A stretch of 64,000 nucleotides of DNA from UBA7657 sp049652985 (GTDB lineage Bacteria; Pseudomonadota; Alphaproteobacteria; Micavibrionales; Micavibrionaceae), in NCBI GenBank assembly GCA_049652985.1, contig JBASFK010000006.1:71062-135061 (forward strand). Direction: 5' to 3'. The position numbers were made by a program, and so were the translations under genes. The notes under the pieces were generated by a model. That model saw only the letters and a program-made list of their open reading frames with translations. It was not told the DNA's origin and did not search any database. The number at the start of each line of letters is the position of its first letter. Position 1 is the stretch's first letter. Of the stretch, positions 52,969-62,076 are shown piece by piece.

Positions 52969-53977
52969 ATACGAAAAACAACTCCTGCTCCCTGAACTCA
53001 CGCAAGGGCATCAGGATTTACTGAAAAACACGAAACTGCTGATGGTCGGCGCGGGCGGCCTCGGCGCGCCTGCCCTGCCCTATCTCGCGGGCGCGGGCAT
53101 CGGCCATATCACGATTGTTGATGACGACGTTGTCGATATTTCAAACCTCCACCGCCAGACAATTTTTAAAACGTCAGACGCGGGGAAAAACAAGGCCGAG
53201 CTTACTGCCGCCTATCTCAAAGAACTCAATCCCCAAATTAAAGTTACAGCCGTACCGCAAAAACTGAATCCCGGCGATGATATTGACGGTTTCGACATCA
53301 TCCTCGACGGCACCGACAATTTTGAATCCAAACAACTTCTGAACGAACTTTCCATCCGCAGCAAAACACCGCTGGTTGCCGCGAGCGTGGAAGGCTTTAA
53401 CGGCACCGCCGCAATTTTCGCGGGCTTTGATAAAAATTTGCCCTGCTATCACTGCATGTTCCCCGAGCTTCCCATAGATTGCAAAAGCTGCGTCGGGGGC
53501 GGCATCCTTGGCACCGTCGCCGGGCTGGCCGGTCTTTACCAGGCGCACCTGACGCTATGCTTTCTCCTGGACATCGGAGACGTAAAACCCGGCACGGTTC
53601 TCTCACTCGATTTTAAAACGATGAGAACACAACAACTTTCACTCGCGAAAAACCTGGAATGCACGGTGTGCGGCAAAGCGCAATATGGCGCAAAACGCCA
53701 AACATCCCCCGCCCAGGTTATACCCCTTATCCATCCGGACGAACTGGACGGTCATATTGTCGTCGATGTCCGTACATTCGAGGAAGTGGCAACAGATCCG
53801 ATCGACAGCGCGCTGCATATGCAACTCGATACGATCCCCGAACGTTACGTCGAACTGCCCACCGACAGGCCGATTGCCTTTATATGCAGGTCGAATGTTC
53901 GCAGTCGCCGCGCCGCGGAATATCTTTACGCGCGGGGCTACAAGAATGTCTGCGTGCTGGATGCGCTGGCTGCCTGA
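52961..53977 (+). CDS. thiF: ThiF/MoeB-type adenylyltransferase with rhodanese domain
   Basis: Activates the ThiS C-terminus (and possibly MoaD). 338 residues. Seen: nucleotide-binding GAGGLGAPALPYLAGAGIG, DDVVDISNLHRQ, Zn cysteines in CYHCMF, CKSC and CTVC, and a C-terminal rhodanese domain (about 250-338; DGHIVVDVRTFEEV, FICRSNVRSRRAAEYLYARG with the active Cys). The fusion to rhodanese suggests it also delivers sulfur. ATG 52961 is chosen; the frame extends upstream into the repeat. Confidence 0.92.
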   Translation: MNRYEKQLLLPELTQGHQDLLKNTKLLMVGAGGLGAPALPYLAGAGIGHITIVDDDVVDISNLHRQTIFKTSDAGKNKAELTAAYLKELNPQIKVTAVPQKLNPGDDIDGFDIILDGTDNFESKQLLNELSIRSKTPLVAASVEGFNGTAAIFAGFDKNLPCYHCMFPELPIDCKSCVGGGILGTVAGLAGLYQAHLTLCFLLDIGDVKPGTVLSLDFKTMRTQQLSLAKNLECTVCGKAQYGAKRQTSPAQVIPLIHPDELDGHIVVDVRTFEEVATDPIDSALHMQLDTIPERYVELPTDRPIAFICRSNVRSRRAAEYLYARGYKNVCVLDALAA

Positions 53978-53983
53978 GAGTGA

Positions 53984-54361
53984 TTAAGGCCGCAATTGAG
54001 GCTGCGATTCTGGCTTCAATAATCCTAGCTCAATCAACTTGGCCTCAAGAACCTTTGCCTGGGGAGTACCGGGATCATATTTCACAATTCCCTTAATCCG
54101 CATGAGGGAATTGTTATAGGCCTCCACCTCTGCCTCTGTTTTCGATGAGAGCTGGCGCACGGTTTTGATCTCAAGTGGGCTATTATAATTAATGAGATAA
54201 TAATTTCCTTTATAAAGGGCCACGATTTCAGAAACCGCGATCTGTAAATAAAACTTGTCCTGTTGCTTTTGTGGTGCCTGCTCGGAATCCCTGCCACAGC
54301 CAGTCAAACCCGTCATAACGGCAAAAACAATAGCAAGAGATGCAGAAGTTGTACGGTGCAT
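53984..54361 (-). CDS. lipoprotein, unknown function
   Basis: 125 residues. Signal peptide with lipobox LTGC (about C22). The mature part is charged and helical (KVLEAKLIELGLL). Ends a few bases from the convergent thiF stop. Downstream of the transporter gene on the same strand (10 bases), perhaps one transcript. Confidence 0.8.
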   Translation of the reverse strand: MHRTTSASLAIVFAVMTGLTGCGRDSEQAPQKQQDKFYLQIAVSEIVALYKGNYYLINYNSPLEIKTVRQLSSKTEAEVEAYNNSLMRIKGIVKYDPGTPQAKVLEAKLIELGLLKPESQPQLRP

Positions 54362-54371
54362 GATATTGCCT

Positions 54372-55067
54372 TTAAGCCGCTAGGGCTTGCTGCGTCTTCA
54401 GGTCGCGTGGCGTGATGTACTTGCTGGCATAGATGAAGAACGTGTCGCTGAACGCCACCACCAGTTTAAAGCAGTAATTGGTCGTCGCCATCAGCACCCA
54501 GTCATCGAACAAACCATAGAATGCGAGGAACGTGAACAAATACGTATCCACGCCCTGCGAGACAATCGTAGAGCCCTTGTTACGCGCCCACAGCCATTTC
54601 TCGCCCGTGATTTTGCGGATGCGGTAGAAGAGAACGATGTCGAGGCTCTGCGAAACCATGAACACGAAAATACCCGCGAACACCATGCGGAACGACGTCG
54701 TGTAAACAGTGCCCATGGCATCGGCCATGAACTGCATGTCAGGCGTTGCTTCCGCCAGTAACGTGATCTTGATAAAAAGCTGGAAACACAAAACCGCGAA
54801 GATGGAATAGAACGTCACCTCGAACGCGGCCTTACGCCCGTAACGCTCACTCAGCATGTCGGTCGAAAGCATCAGCACGCCGAACAGCGCGGTACCGATC
54901 GTCGTCGGCCAGCCGAACACCTCGATGACTTTTGCCTCCGTGATGCCGAGATAAAGGCTGATCGTGATCATGAGCACAAACACGAAAATCCGCCCGAGGT
55001 AAAACGCCCCGAGGGAGATAGTGAGGCCGCCAAACAGGGCCAAGGCAAAAAGAAGTTCGTTGCTCAT
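54372..55067 (-). CDS. queuosine precursor transporter (VUT/YhhQ family)
   Basis: 231 residues with about six helices. Seen: the family block STDMLSERYGRKAAFEVTFYSIF and MVSQSLDIVLFYRIRKITGEKWLWARNKGSTIVSQGVDTYLF, as in YhhQ, the preQ0/preQ1 importer. No preQ1 riboswitch was recognised in the about 130 bases upstream. Confidence 0.88.
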   Translation of the reverse strand: MSNELLFALALFGGLTISLGAFYLGRIFVFVLMITISLYLGITEAKVIEVFGWPTTIGTALFGVLMLSTDMLSERYGRKAAFEVTFYSIFAVLCFQLFIKITLLAEATPDMQFMADAMGTVYTTSFRMVFAGIFVFMVSQSLDIVLFYRIRKITGEKWLWARNKGSTIVSQGVDTYLFTFLAFYGLFDDWVLMATTNYCFKLVVAFSDTFFIYASKYITPRDLKTQQALAA

Positions 55068-55198
55068 AATGGAAACCCTTTAAAACGGGCGAAACCTATC
55101 AATACGCATGTCCGGGCGCAAGAAAAAGTTGACGCAGGCCATTTAAAGCCTAGTTTAAGGGCCTATAGACAAGAATAGATAAACAAGGAGATAGCACC

Positions 55199-55747
55199 AT
55201 GCCCCGCATTCAACCCGTTGACCACGCCTCTGCCCAGGGCCCCGCGAAGGAATATCTGGACGGCATCAAGGCCAAGCTCGGCGCAACGCCCAATATTTTC
55301 CGCACCTTCGCCAATTCGCCCGCCGTCGGCGAGTTTTACGCGAATGGCTCCGCCGCACTCGGCAAATCGACCCTCAGCGCTGCGCTGCGCGAACAGATCG
55401 CCCTCACGGTTGCCGGTGCAAACAAGTGTAATTACTGCGCTTCGGCCCATACGGCTATCGGCAAGAAAGCCGGCGTTTCAGATTCCGAACTGCCGCAAAA
55501 CCTCGCCGGAAAATCCGCCGACAGGAAAACGCAGACCGCGCTGACCTTTGCGAAACGCATTGTCGATACCAAGGCGAAAATCAGCGACGCAGAACTGAAA
55601 GCGGTCAAGGACGCAGGCTTCACTGATGCCGAAGTTCTGGAGATGATCGCGGTTGTCGCGTTCAACATCTTCACGAACTACTTCAATCATATCGTCGATA
55701 CGGAAGTCGATTTCCCGAAAGTGGAAGCGGACAAGCTTGCGGCGTAA
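55199..55747 (+). CDS. carboxymuconolactone decarboxylase/AhpD-like protein
   Basis: 182 residues. Seen: the CxxCxxxH redox motif KCNYCASAHTAIGKK (C77, C80, H84) and helical AhpD fold. Likely an alkylhydroperoxidase-type redox protein. Strong Shine-Dalgarno AAGGAGATAG. Stop abuts that of the convergent aminotransferase. Confidence 0.9.
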   Translation: MPRIQPVDHASAQGPAKEYLDGIKAKLGATPNIFRTFANSPAVGEFYANGSAALGKSTLSAALREQIALTVAGANKCNYCASAHTAIGKKAGVSDSELPQNLAGKSADRKTQTALTFAKRIVDTKAKISDAELKAVKDAGFTDAEVLEMIAVVAFNIFTNYFNHIVDTEVDFPKVEADKLAA

Positions 55748-57043
55748 CTAGGCCGCTTTAGCCTGTTTCGCGTCTTTGAGGAACTGCCCGAACGCCTCGC
55801 ACGCGGCTTTAACGCGCGGCGCGTTTTTGGTGATAAAGGCCTCGTCCAGTTTTTCGCCGGACTGATACGCCGCCAGCGCCGCGGCGCCGTCGTAATCGCA
55901 GCCTGACAGGCGCAGCGTGAGCACTTCTGGCGCGGCGCCGAACGCTGTGCCCGGCAGCGTTGCGAGCCCGTAATTCTTCAGCAGGTAATTGGACAAATCT
56001 TTCGACGTCTTGATGCCGACCTTCGCAAGATCCGCGCGGTGCGCATCGAAATCGGGATAATTATAGAACGCGCCCTGCGGCTCCGGTGCCTTGACGCCGA
56101 TATCGCGCAGGTTTTTCGCGATGAATTTATTCATCAGCGAATGAATGTCACTGCAGGCCTGCATGTGGTCCTCGATATCCTTGTGCTCTTCATAAGCCTC
56201 GACCACGGCTTGTTGAATAGGCGCGGGCACGCACGACCATGTCTCGCTTGAAATGTTCGAGAGTAATTGCTGCAGCCCTGAAACGGCCTTCGGAATGAAA
56301 CCGATGCCAACGCGCCAGCCGCCGAGCGACAAATGCTTGGACAGACCCGACGTCACCGCCGTATGCGTCGGCGCGTAATGCGCGATGGAGCGGTATTTGC
56401 CGTCAAACGACACGAGGCCGTAAATCTCGTCGGAGATAATGAGAATGTCTTCCTCGACGCAGACCTTGGCGATTTCCTTCAGTTCGTTTTCAGGAATGGT
56501 CAAGCCGGTCGGGTTGCTCGGGTAATTCAGGATGATCTTGCTCGGATTTAAACCGTCCTTGCGTGAAGATTTAATCAGCTCGCGAAGCGCCGCCGGATCG
56601 ATATGAAAGCCCTTGTCATCGAGCGTCGTCGGCACCTTGATGACTTTCGTATTCAGCATCTTCGCCTGCGGCGCGTACGAAACCCAGCTCGGCACCGGCA
56701 TGAGTAAATCACCTTCAACCGCCATCTGCAGCGCGTATAAAATCAGCTTGCTGCCAGGCGCGACAATGACGTCAAACTTGTCCGTGTCTAAACCGATTTT
56801 CTTTTTATAGTAAGCGGCGACCGTGCTGCGGAGCTGCTCGAGTCCCACGGTCGGCAGATATTCCTTGCGGTGCACGCTCGCGGCCAGCGCTTTTTTCAGG
56901 CGTTCAGGAACAGGAAACGGCCCCTCGCCGAAGCCCATATGCAGGACCTGCTTCCCGGCGGCGCGCAGGCGCTTCACTTCCTCGTTCATGCCGAGCGTGG
57001 GGGAGAGTTCGAATTCAGTCGCGGTTTTGACAAGCTTGACCAT
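55748..57043 (-). CDS. PLP-dependent aminotransferase, class I/II
   Basis: 431 residues. Seen: NYPSNPTG (PLP contact Asn), IISDEIYGLVSFDG (Asp), SGLSKHLSLGGWRVGIGF (Schiff-base Lys in SK) and Arg in LTLRLSGCDYDG. Fold type I aspartate/aromatic-type aminotransferase; the amino-acid specificity cannot be read. ATG 57043 with GAGGAA; the frame's upstream extension overlaps the terminator. Confidence 0.9.
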   Translation of the reverse strand: MVKLVKTATEFELSPTLGMNEEVKRLRAAGKQVLHMGFGEGPFPVPERLKKALAASVHRKEYLPTVGLEQLRSTVAAYYKKKIGLDTDKFDVIVAPGSKLILYALQMAVEGDLLMPVPSWVSYAPQAKMLNTKVIKVPTTLDDKGFHIDPAALRELIKSSRKDGLNPSKIILNYPSNPTGLTIPENELKEIAKVCVEEDILIISDEIYGLVSFDGKYRSIAHYAPTHTAVTSGLSKHLSLGGWRVGIGFIPKAVSGLQQLLSNISSETWSCVPAPIQQAVVEAYEEHKDIEDHMQACSDIHSLMNKFIAKNLRDIGVKAPEPQGAFYNYPDFDAHRADLAKVGIKTSKDLSNYLLKNYGLATLPGTAFGAAPEVLTLRLSGCDYDGAAALAAYQSGEKLDEAFITKNAPRVKAACEAFGQFLKDAKQAKAA

Positions 57044-57056
57044 CGTGGGATTCCTC

Positions 57057-57087
57057 AAAAACAAAAGCCGGAGAAAAACTCCGGCTT
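57057..57087 (-). terminator. intrinsic terminator of the small gene 57118-57303
   Basis: On the minus strand AAGCCGGAG, five bases, CTCCGGCTT followed by TTGTTTTTG. Confidence 0.85.
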
Positions 57088-57117
57088 ATATTGCATATTT
57101 CGGTAAAAATTGAAAGC

Positions 57118-57303
57118 CTAGGCTGCTTCCAGCAGGTCTTTTTCGCCTTTTTTGCTGCGGCCCAGCAGGCGGTCCACGAAGGACGGCTTGCGTAATTTCG
57201 GTTCGTCCTTCACCAGCTCGATATAGGAAACCGGCTTTTCAATGCGCTCGATCTCGTCCGCGACAAACATAACCCCGCCATTGGCCGTACTGAATGCTCT
57301 CAT
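57118..57303 (-). CDS. small 61-residue cytoplasmic protein, unknown
   Basis: Reads MRAFSTANGGVMFVADEIERIEKPVSYIELV, then a basic tail KPSFVDRLLGRSKKGEKDLLEAA. No membrane segment. Followed by a good terminator, which supports it as a real transcription unit. No family recognised. Confidence 0.6.
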   Translation of the reverse strand: MRAFSTANGGVMFVADEIERIEKPVSYIELVKDEPKLRKPSFVDRLLGRSKKGEKDLLEAA

Positions 57304-57430
57304 TGCCGACTCTCCGTCTGTAAGCCGCCCTCGAGCGGAAAACCATCCTACTTTAAACGGGGAATCGCTGAAACTTTTTAATGTGCTGCAGCGCGGAAAT
57401 GCTAGTTATTACAAAGAGTTATGAAATTCT

Positions 57431-58195
57431 CTATTGCACGAAAAAGTCAACAGTGGAAACGACTCGGACGGTTTTATAGCGCTGGTTCTGCTCGGACACA
57501 TACATCACCGGGTCGCGCGGCAAAATCTGGAACTGGCCCTGGTACGCCATCTTGATGCCGCCGACATTCTCGCCCGAGTCCCGCGCGAATTCCTGGGCGC
57601 TGGTACGGGCGTTCTTGACCGCCTCGGCAAGCATCGCGGGCTTGATATCGTTCAGCTTGGTGAACATGTAAACCGGCGGCTGCGTGTTGGAGAGCGTCAC
57701 ACCCTGCTGCAGCAAAGTGCCCGCATTCGCCAGGGCTTTGTCCATTTTCGCCATGTCGCTGGTCCGGACATTGATGTTCTGCGTCACGATATAACGGCCC
57801 TGCTCGACATTTTCAGGGCGGTAAGCCTGCGCCAGCAGATCCTGCGACTGCACGGGCGGAATTTCGATTTCCTCTTTCAAAAAACCGGCATGCTCCAGGA
57901 ACGCGAGAATGATTTTCTTGTTACTGTCGGTCTGCTGGATAACGGCCGAAAGCTCGTTCGCCGTCGCCGTGGAGGATAATGTCCAGATCGCGAGGTCCGC
58001 CTCGACGTCTTTCTCCGACAATCCCTTCACCGAGACCACGCGGTCTTCCATGCGGAAGGTCTCAAGCCCCTTCTTCACCGACCATCCGGCAAAGGCAGGC
58101 CCCAGGGCCAGCATCGCGGCCGCGGCGATGAGAAAGTAAGGTTTATTCCTGGAAGAATTGTCCACGGGGGATCTCCTTATTTGAGGGGCAGACAT
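57431..58195 (-). CDS. SIMPL-domain (DUF541) membrane-anchored protein
   Basis: 254 residues. One N-terminal membrane helix (PYFLIAAAAMLALGPAFAGW), then the SIMPL domain (about 45-240; VVSVKGLSEKDVEADLAIW, NINVRTSDMAKMDKALANAG, AVKNARTSAQEFA). SIMPL proteins are periplasmic/outer-membrane proteins of uncertain role, some oxidative-stress linked. ATG 58195 with AAGGAG; a GTG at 58165 with its own AAGGAG is a second possible start. Divergent from the SulP gene. Confidence 0.85.
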   Translation of the reverse strand: MSAPQIRRSPVDNSSRNKPYFLIAAAAMLALGPAFAGWSVKKGLETFRMEDRVVSVKGLSEKDVEADLAIWTLSSTATANELSAVIQQTDSNKKIILAFLEHAGFLKEEIEIPPVQSQDLLAQAYRPENVEQGRYIVTQNINVRTSDMAKMDKALANAGTLLQQGVTLSNTQPPVYMFTKLNDIKPAMLAEAVKNARTSAQEFARDSGENVGGIKMAYQGQFQILPRDPVMYVSEQNQRYKTVRVVSTVDFFVQ

Positions 58196-58268
58196 AAACT
58201 GCTCCTTTTAAAAATTTTATGCAAGATATACGCTGGACGCCTGAAATATCATGCGATAGATCATAACC

Positions 58269-59951
58269 ATGGCCTCCAACGAGCAGTTTTTTAGCATCCA
58301 TCCTTTCCGCCCACGGCTTTTGACTGCCCTGAAAACCTACACCCGCGCCGATTTTTTCAAGGACCTGCTGGCCGGGATTACGGTCGGCGTGGTCGCCCTC
58401 CCGCTCGCCATGGCTTTTGCCATCGCCTCCGGCCTGCCGCCCGAGACCGGGCTGTTCACCGCCATTGTCGCCGGCTTCATCATTTCGGCCCTGGGCGGAA
58501 CAAAGCTCCAGATTGGCGGCCCGGCGGGCGCTTTCATCGTCGTGGTCTACAGCATCGTCGAGCGTTACGGCATCGACGGTCTGATTATTTCAACGCTGAT
58601 TTCCGGCATTTGTCTTTTCCTGATGGGACTCTTCAGGCTTGGCACGATGGTGCGTTTCGTGCCCGTCTCTATCGTCATCGGTTTCACGAACGGTATTGCT
58701 GTCCTGATCGCGCTTTCGCAGGTGAAGGATTTCCTCGGCCTGCGCACCGGCCCGCTGCCTGCCGAATTTTTCGCGAAAATGTCCGTCATCTTCACGCATC
58801 TACCGACGATTGACACACAGACCGTCATTGTCGGCGTGGCATGTTTCATGATCGTCCTGAGCTGGCCGCTGATCGCCGGGCGGCTCCCCGGACGGCTGAA
58901 GCGCACGGGCTATGTGCCGGGCAGCATCATCGCGCTCATATTCGGCACCACCGTGACATGGTTTTTCCAGCTCGACATCGAAACCGTCGGCACACGCTTT
59001 GGCGGCCTGCCGCGCGCTTTGCCGGAACTCACGATTCCCAATATCGATTTTGCAACATTGCAGATGCTGTTCCCCGCCATTCTCACCATCACGATGCTGA
59101 GCGCGATTGAATCCCTTCTCTGCGCACGCGTGGCGGATTCCGTAACCGGCGACCGTCATGACCCCAACCAGGAATTGATGGCGCAAGGGCTTGCCAACGT
59201 CGCCGCGCCGCTCGCGGGCGGCTACTGCGCGACAGGCACCATCGCCCGCACCATGACAAATATCCGCTCCGGCGCGGTCAGCCCCGTATCGGGCATGATC
59301 CATGCGATTGTACTGCTGTGCATTATCCTCATCGCCGCGCCGCTGGCCGAAAATATTCCCCTTACCGCTCTCGCCGCGATCCTGCTCAACATCGCCTGGA
59401 ACATGGGCGAATGGCACGAATTCGCGCGCCTCAAACATTTCTCGCGCAGCTACGCCATCATCATGCTCAGCACGTTTTTCCTCACCGTCGTCATCGACCT
59501 GACGGTTGCAGTGGAAGTCGGCCTTGTCCTCGCCTGCGTCTTCTTCATCCGGCGCGTGGCGGATCTGACGCGCGTCGAACCCATTCCCGAGATCGAGGCC
59601 ATGCTCGCGCCGCATCTTGGCCGCTCGATCGAGGCCTACCGCATTTACGGCTCGCTGTTTTTCGGCGCGGCGATGAAACTCGAGCGCCTGATGGATACCT
59701 CGCGCGCGCTGCCGAAAATCCTCGTCCTTGATATGAGCAGCCTGCTCAACATAGACACAACGGGGCTTGAGGCGCTCGAGAACCTGCATGAATTCCTGAA
59801 AAAACAGGGCAGCCGCCTGATGCTCGCAGGGCTGCAGAGCCAGCCGCTCTCGATCGTGAAGCGCTCAGGCCTCGCGGCCCATATCGGCGAGGAGCTCGTC
59901 TGCCCGGATCTCAAAACCTGCCTCGCGAAAGCGGAATCCCTCGTCTCCTGA
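58269..59951 (+). CDS. SulP family anion transporter with STAS domain
   Basis: 560 residues. N-terminal transporter (about 25-410): DLLAGITVGVVALPLAMAFAIASGL, GLFTAIVAGFIISALGGTKLQIGGPAGAFIVV, then a cytoplasmic STAS domain (about 440-555; LVLDMSSLLNIDTTGLEALENL). Substrate sulfate, bicarbonate or dicarboxylate; not assignable. The STAS Ser/Asp surface might receive regulation. Confidence 0.94.
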   Translation: MASNEQFFSIHPFRPRLLTALKTYTRADFFKDLLAGITVGVVALPLAMAFAIASGLPPETGLFTAIVAGFIISALGGTKLQIGGPAGAFIVVVYSIVERYGIDGLIISTLISGICLFLMGLFRLGTMVRFVPVSIVIGFTNGIAVLIALSQVKDFLGLRTGPLPAEFFAKMSVIFTHLPTIDTQTVIVGVACFMIVLSWPLIAGRLPGRLKRTGYVPGSIIALIFGTTVTWFFQLDIETVGTRFGGLPRALPELTIPNIDFATLQMLFPAILTITMLSAIESLLCARVADSVTGDRHDPNQELMAQGLANVAAPLAGGYCATGTIARTMTNIRSGAVSPVSGMIHAIVLLCIILIAAPLAENIPLTALAAILLNIAWNMGEWHEFARLKHFSRSYAIIMLSTFFLTVVIDLTVAVEVGLVLACVFFIRRVADLTRVEPIPEIEAMLAPHLGRSIEAYRIYGSLFFGAAMKLERLMDTSRALPKILVLDMSSLLNIDTTGLEALENLHEFLKKQGSRLMLAGLQSQPLSIVKRSGLAAHIGEELVCPDLKTCLAKAESLVS

Positions 59952-60031
59952 CGTTATTTCAGGACCCGTACAACCCCATCCCACTTGTTTAAATTATGTA
60001 AAATACATAACCGCCCCGGACACAAGACAAC

Positions 60032-60060
60032 TTGCGCCTTTGGGCGCTTTCGCCCTATAA
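60032..60060 (+). promoter_or_regulatory. sigma70-type promoter of tRNA-Pro
   Basis: TTGCGC (60032-60037), 17-base spacer, CTATAA (60055-60060); expected start ~60067, 15 bases before the tRNA 5' end. Confidence 0.65.
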
Positions 60061-60081
60061 CGCTCTATCTTTTTCCCATGT

Positions 60082-60158
60082 CGGGGCGTGGCGCAGCCTG
60101 GTAGCGCGCTTGCTTCGGGAGCAAGAGGCCGGAGGTTCGAATCCTCTCGCCCCGACCA
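60082..60158 (+). tRNA. tRNA-Pro (CGG)
   Basis: 77-nucleotide cloverleaf with encoded CCA; anticodon CGG in the loop TTCGGGA; T-loop GGTTCGAATCC. Immediately followed by an integrase remnant, so its 3' end is a probable attachment site. Confidence 0.95.
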
Positions 60159-60262
60159 TTAAATCCGTGAGTCAGAACAGTGACTTATAAGGTTTAGGCT
60201 CTCCTCAGAAAAATCCAATGATTTCGACTTGCTGCAATTCTGCTGCAATGAGGTCGGTTATC

Positions 60263-60613
60263 ATGGCTACTTTCTCGAAACGTAATGGGAAATATCAGGT
60301 TCAGATAAGACGCAAAGGCTTCCCCACTGCTTGTCGAACATTCCGACTTAAATCAGATGCCGAGGAATGGGCTCGTCACATGGAAACCAAAGCGGATAGA
60401 GGCGATATGCCTACTCCTGTTCGGGTTCTGAATGGTTATAAGGTCAGGGACATTCTGGAGCGATACAGGGACACCGTAACAGTCAAGAAACGTAGTGCCG
60501 ATACAGAGACCTATCTTCTTAATGCCTTCCTGCGGGAGCCTATTGCAAACCTTACGCTGAACCAAATCAGCACAGCCCATTTCAGTATGGCTCACAAATA
60601 CGCCCTCTTCTGA
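60263..60613 (+). pseudogene. truncated tyrosine recombinase (integrase N-terminal part)
   Basis: About 116 residues of an integrase N-terminal SAM-like/Arm-binding region (MATFSKRNGKYQVQIRRKGFPTACRTFRL, GYKVRDILERYRDTVTVKKRSADTETYLLNAFL). The catalytic domain with R..H-x-x-R..Y is absent. It lies 105 bases after tRNA-Pro in the same direction, as in phage or island integrases; a deletion has fused its end to the receiver remnant downstream. Confidence 0.85.
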
Positions 60614-60846
60614 AAGACAAAACGACCATGGGAATATTGTATGTTTCAGGCGATCCATTGAATAAAAAATTAACCAAAGCCGATGGAGATGCTTATATTC
60701 AAAAACCGTGTGACCTGCACGATTTAAGCAGTGCCTTGCGTATTATCCATGATATCAGGACAAAAGATATTATTCCGCGCTCTCTTTTTCCAAAAGGCTT
60801 TCATCTTCTTGAGTATCCTGTCAGCAATAATCGGATAGCGGCATGA
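60590..60846 (+). pseudogene. response-regulator receiver fragment (C-terminal half)
   Basis: The frame reads (from about 60585) SQIRPLLKDKTTMGILYVSGDPLNKKL, then DAYIQKPCDLHDLSSALRII, i.e. the last beta-alpha units of a receiver (T/S and K positions), without the acidic pocket and phospho-Asp. An ATG at 60628 lets it be read as 72 residues. It overlaps the kinase start at 60843 (ATGA), suggesting an originally adjacent receiver-kinase pair. Confidence 0.6.
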
Positions 60847-62021
60847 CCGCCAGCCGGACGATCGAAAGATTGCTTCGTCAACAGGCTGCATTGGCGAAGT
60901 TTGGCAGCTTTGCTTTTAATGAAACTGATTTACAAAAGGTGCTTACGGAAGCTGCGCGTATCTGCGCTGAAAGCCTTAACGTTCCCTATTCTAAAATTTG
61001 CCGATACAGGCCCGAACAGAACGACCTGCTTGTTGTAGCAGGATACGGCTGGGAAGCCGGCGTCATTGGCCGTGTTGTATCCCAGGCTGATGAAAGTTCA
61101 ACACAAGGACGGGCATTCGTTACCGGCAAGCCGGTGATCCTTGAAGATATTCGCAAGAATAACAGCTATAACCTTCCGGATTTTTATTCCCAGCATGGAA
61201 TTATTTCGACTGTAGACGTACTAGTAAAAGGCAAAAGTGGCCCGTTTGGCGTCCTAGAGGTCGACTGCACCTCTCAACATACTTTCGACGAACACGACAT
61301 TAACTTTCTTACAGGCTTTGCGAATGTTGTCGCTGAGGCGGCTCAAACATCGGAACGCACGGCAGCTCTGCAAGTTACGCTCGCGGAGATGGAAAAACTG
61401 GTTGCAGAAAAAGGCGTGCTGGCGGAAGAACTGCAACACCGGGTCCGGAATAATCTCCAACTGGTCTATAGCATGTTGCTCCGGCAAATCGATCTTGCTG
61501 ACAAAGCTGGCAAAGAGGGCATTCGCTCAATTGCACGGCGTGTCATGAGCCTTGCAAGCATTTACGATCATCTCCTGGGCCACGGACTTGTTCAAACTAT
61601 CGATTTTGGCGCATATCTGGAGTCACTTTGTACAAGCCTTCAGAATTTTCAGGAAAAGGGTCCGTTTGAGATCACCCTTGTTTGCGACGCGAAGCAAATG
61701 GCTTTAGAGCTGGATACGGTCACTGCCCTTGGGATTATCGTAACAGAGATAACTTCAAATTCTTATCTCCACGCATTTCCAAAAGGCCCGGGTACCATCA
61801 AGGTCATTCTCACACAAAAAGAAAATGATGGCATTCTGACTATTTCCGATGACGGAGTTGGTTTTGCGGCGCATACCGAAAGCAAACGTCATGGCGTAGG
61901 GTTGATAAAACGGCTTATGGAACAGGCCAGGGGGATGGCAGAATTAAAATCCGATAAGGGCACGGTCTGGACCCTCGTTTTTCCTGTCACATCAGGTGCA
62001 GAAAAACCTTTGGCGGCGTGA
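60843..62021 (+). CDS. GAF-domain histidine kinase, HisKA_2/HWE type
   Basis: 392 residues, soluble sensor kinase. Seen: GAF domain (about 25-170; AARICAESLNVPYSKICRYRPEQNDLL), dimerisation/phospho region ELQHRVRNNLQLVYSMLL (H199), and an ATPase with NSYLHAFP, SDDGVGF and HGVGLIKRL. HisKA_2/HWE kinases often feed the PhyR-EcfG stress pathway. An exact EcfG promoter lies over its 3' end, for the next gene. Its own receiver is truncated, so the partner must be elsewhere. Confidence 0.9.
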   Translation: MTASRTIERLLRQQAALAKFGSFAFNETDLQKVLTEAARICAESLNVPYSKICRYRPEQNDLLVVAGYGWEAGVIGRVVSQADESSTQGRAFVTGKPVILEDIRKNNSYNLPDFYSQHGIISTVDVLVKGKSGPFGVLEVDCTSQHTFDEHDINFLTGFANVVAEAAQTSERTAALQVTLAEMEKLVAEKGVLAEELQHRVRNNLQLVYSMLLRQIDLADKAGKEGIRSIARRVMSLASIYDHLLGHGLVQTIDFGAYLESLCTSLQNFQEKGPFEITLVCDAKQMALELDTVTALGIIVTEITSNSYLHAFPKGPGTIKVILTQKENDGILTISDDGVGFAAHTESKRHGVGLIKRLMEQARGMAELKSDKGTVWTLVFPVTSGAEKPLAA

Positions 62022-62026
62022 TCAAA

Positions 62027-62051
62027 GGAACAAAATCCTACTCATAGCGTT
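62027..62051 (+). promoter_or_regulatory. EcfG general-stress promoter
   Basis: GGAAC (62027-62031), exactly 16 bases, CGTT (62048-62051), 25 bases before the ATG at 62077. An exact match to the EcfG consensus. Confidence 0.7.
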
Positions 62052-62076
62052 TGCTCAAAAACAGGAGGATTTTCAC

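Noticed and set aside
55068..55198. preQ1 riboswitch upstream of the queuosine precursor transporter
   Set aside because: Looked for the A-rich tail and stem of the preQ1-I class; only a loose CCC/GGG pair is present.
58800..59789. 329-residue frame opposite sulP
   Set aside because: Antisense shadow; the SulP frame shows transmembrane and STAS motifs.
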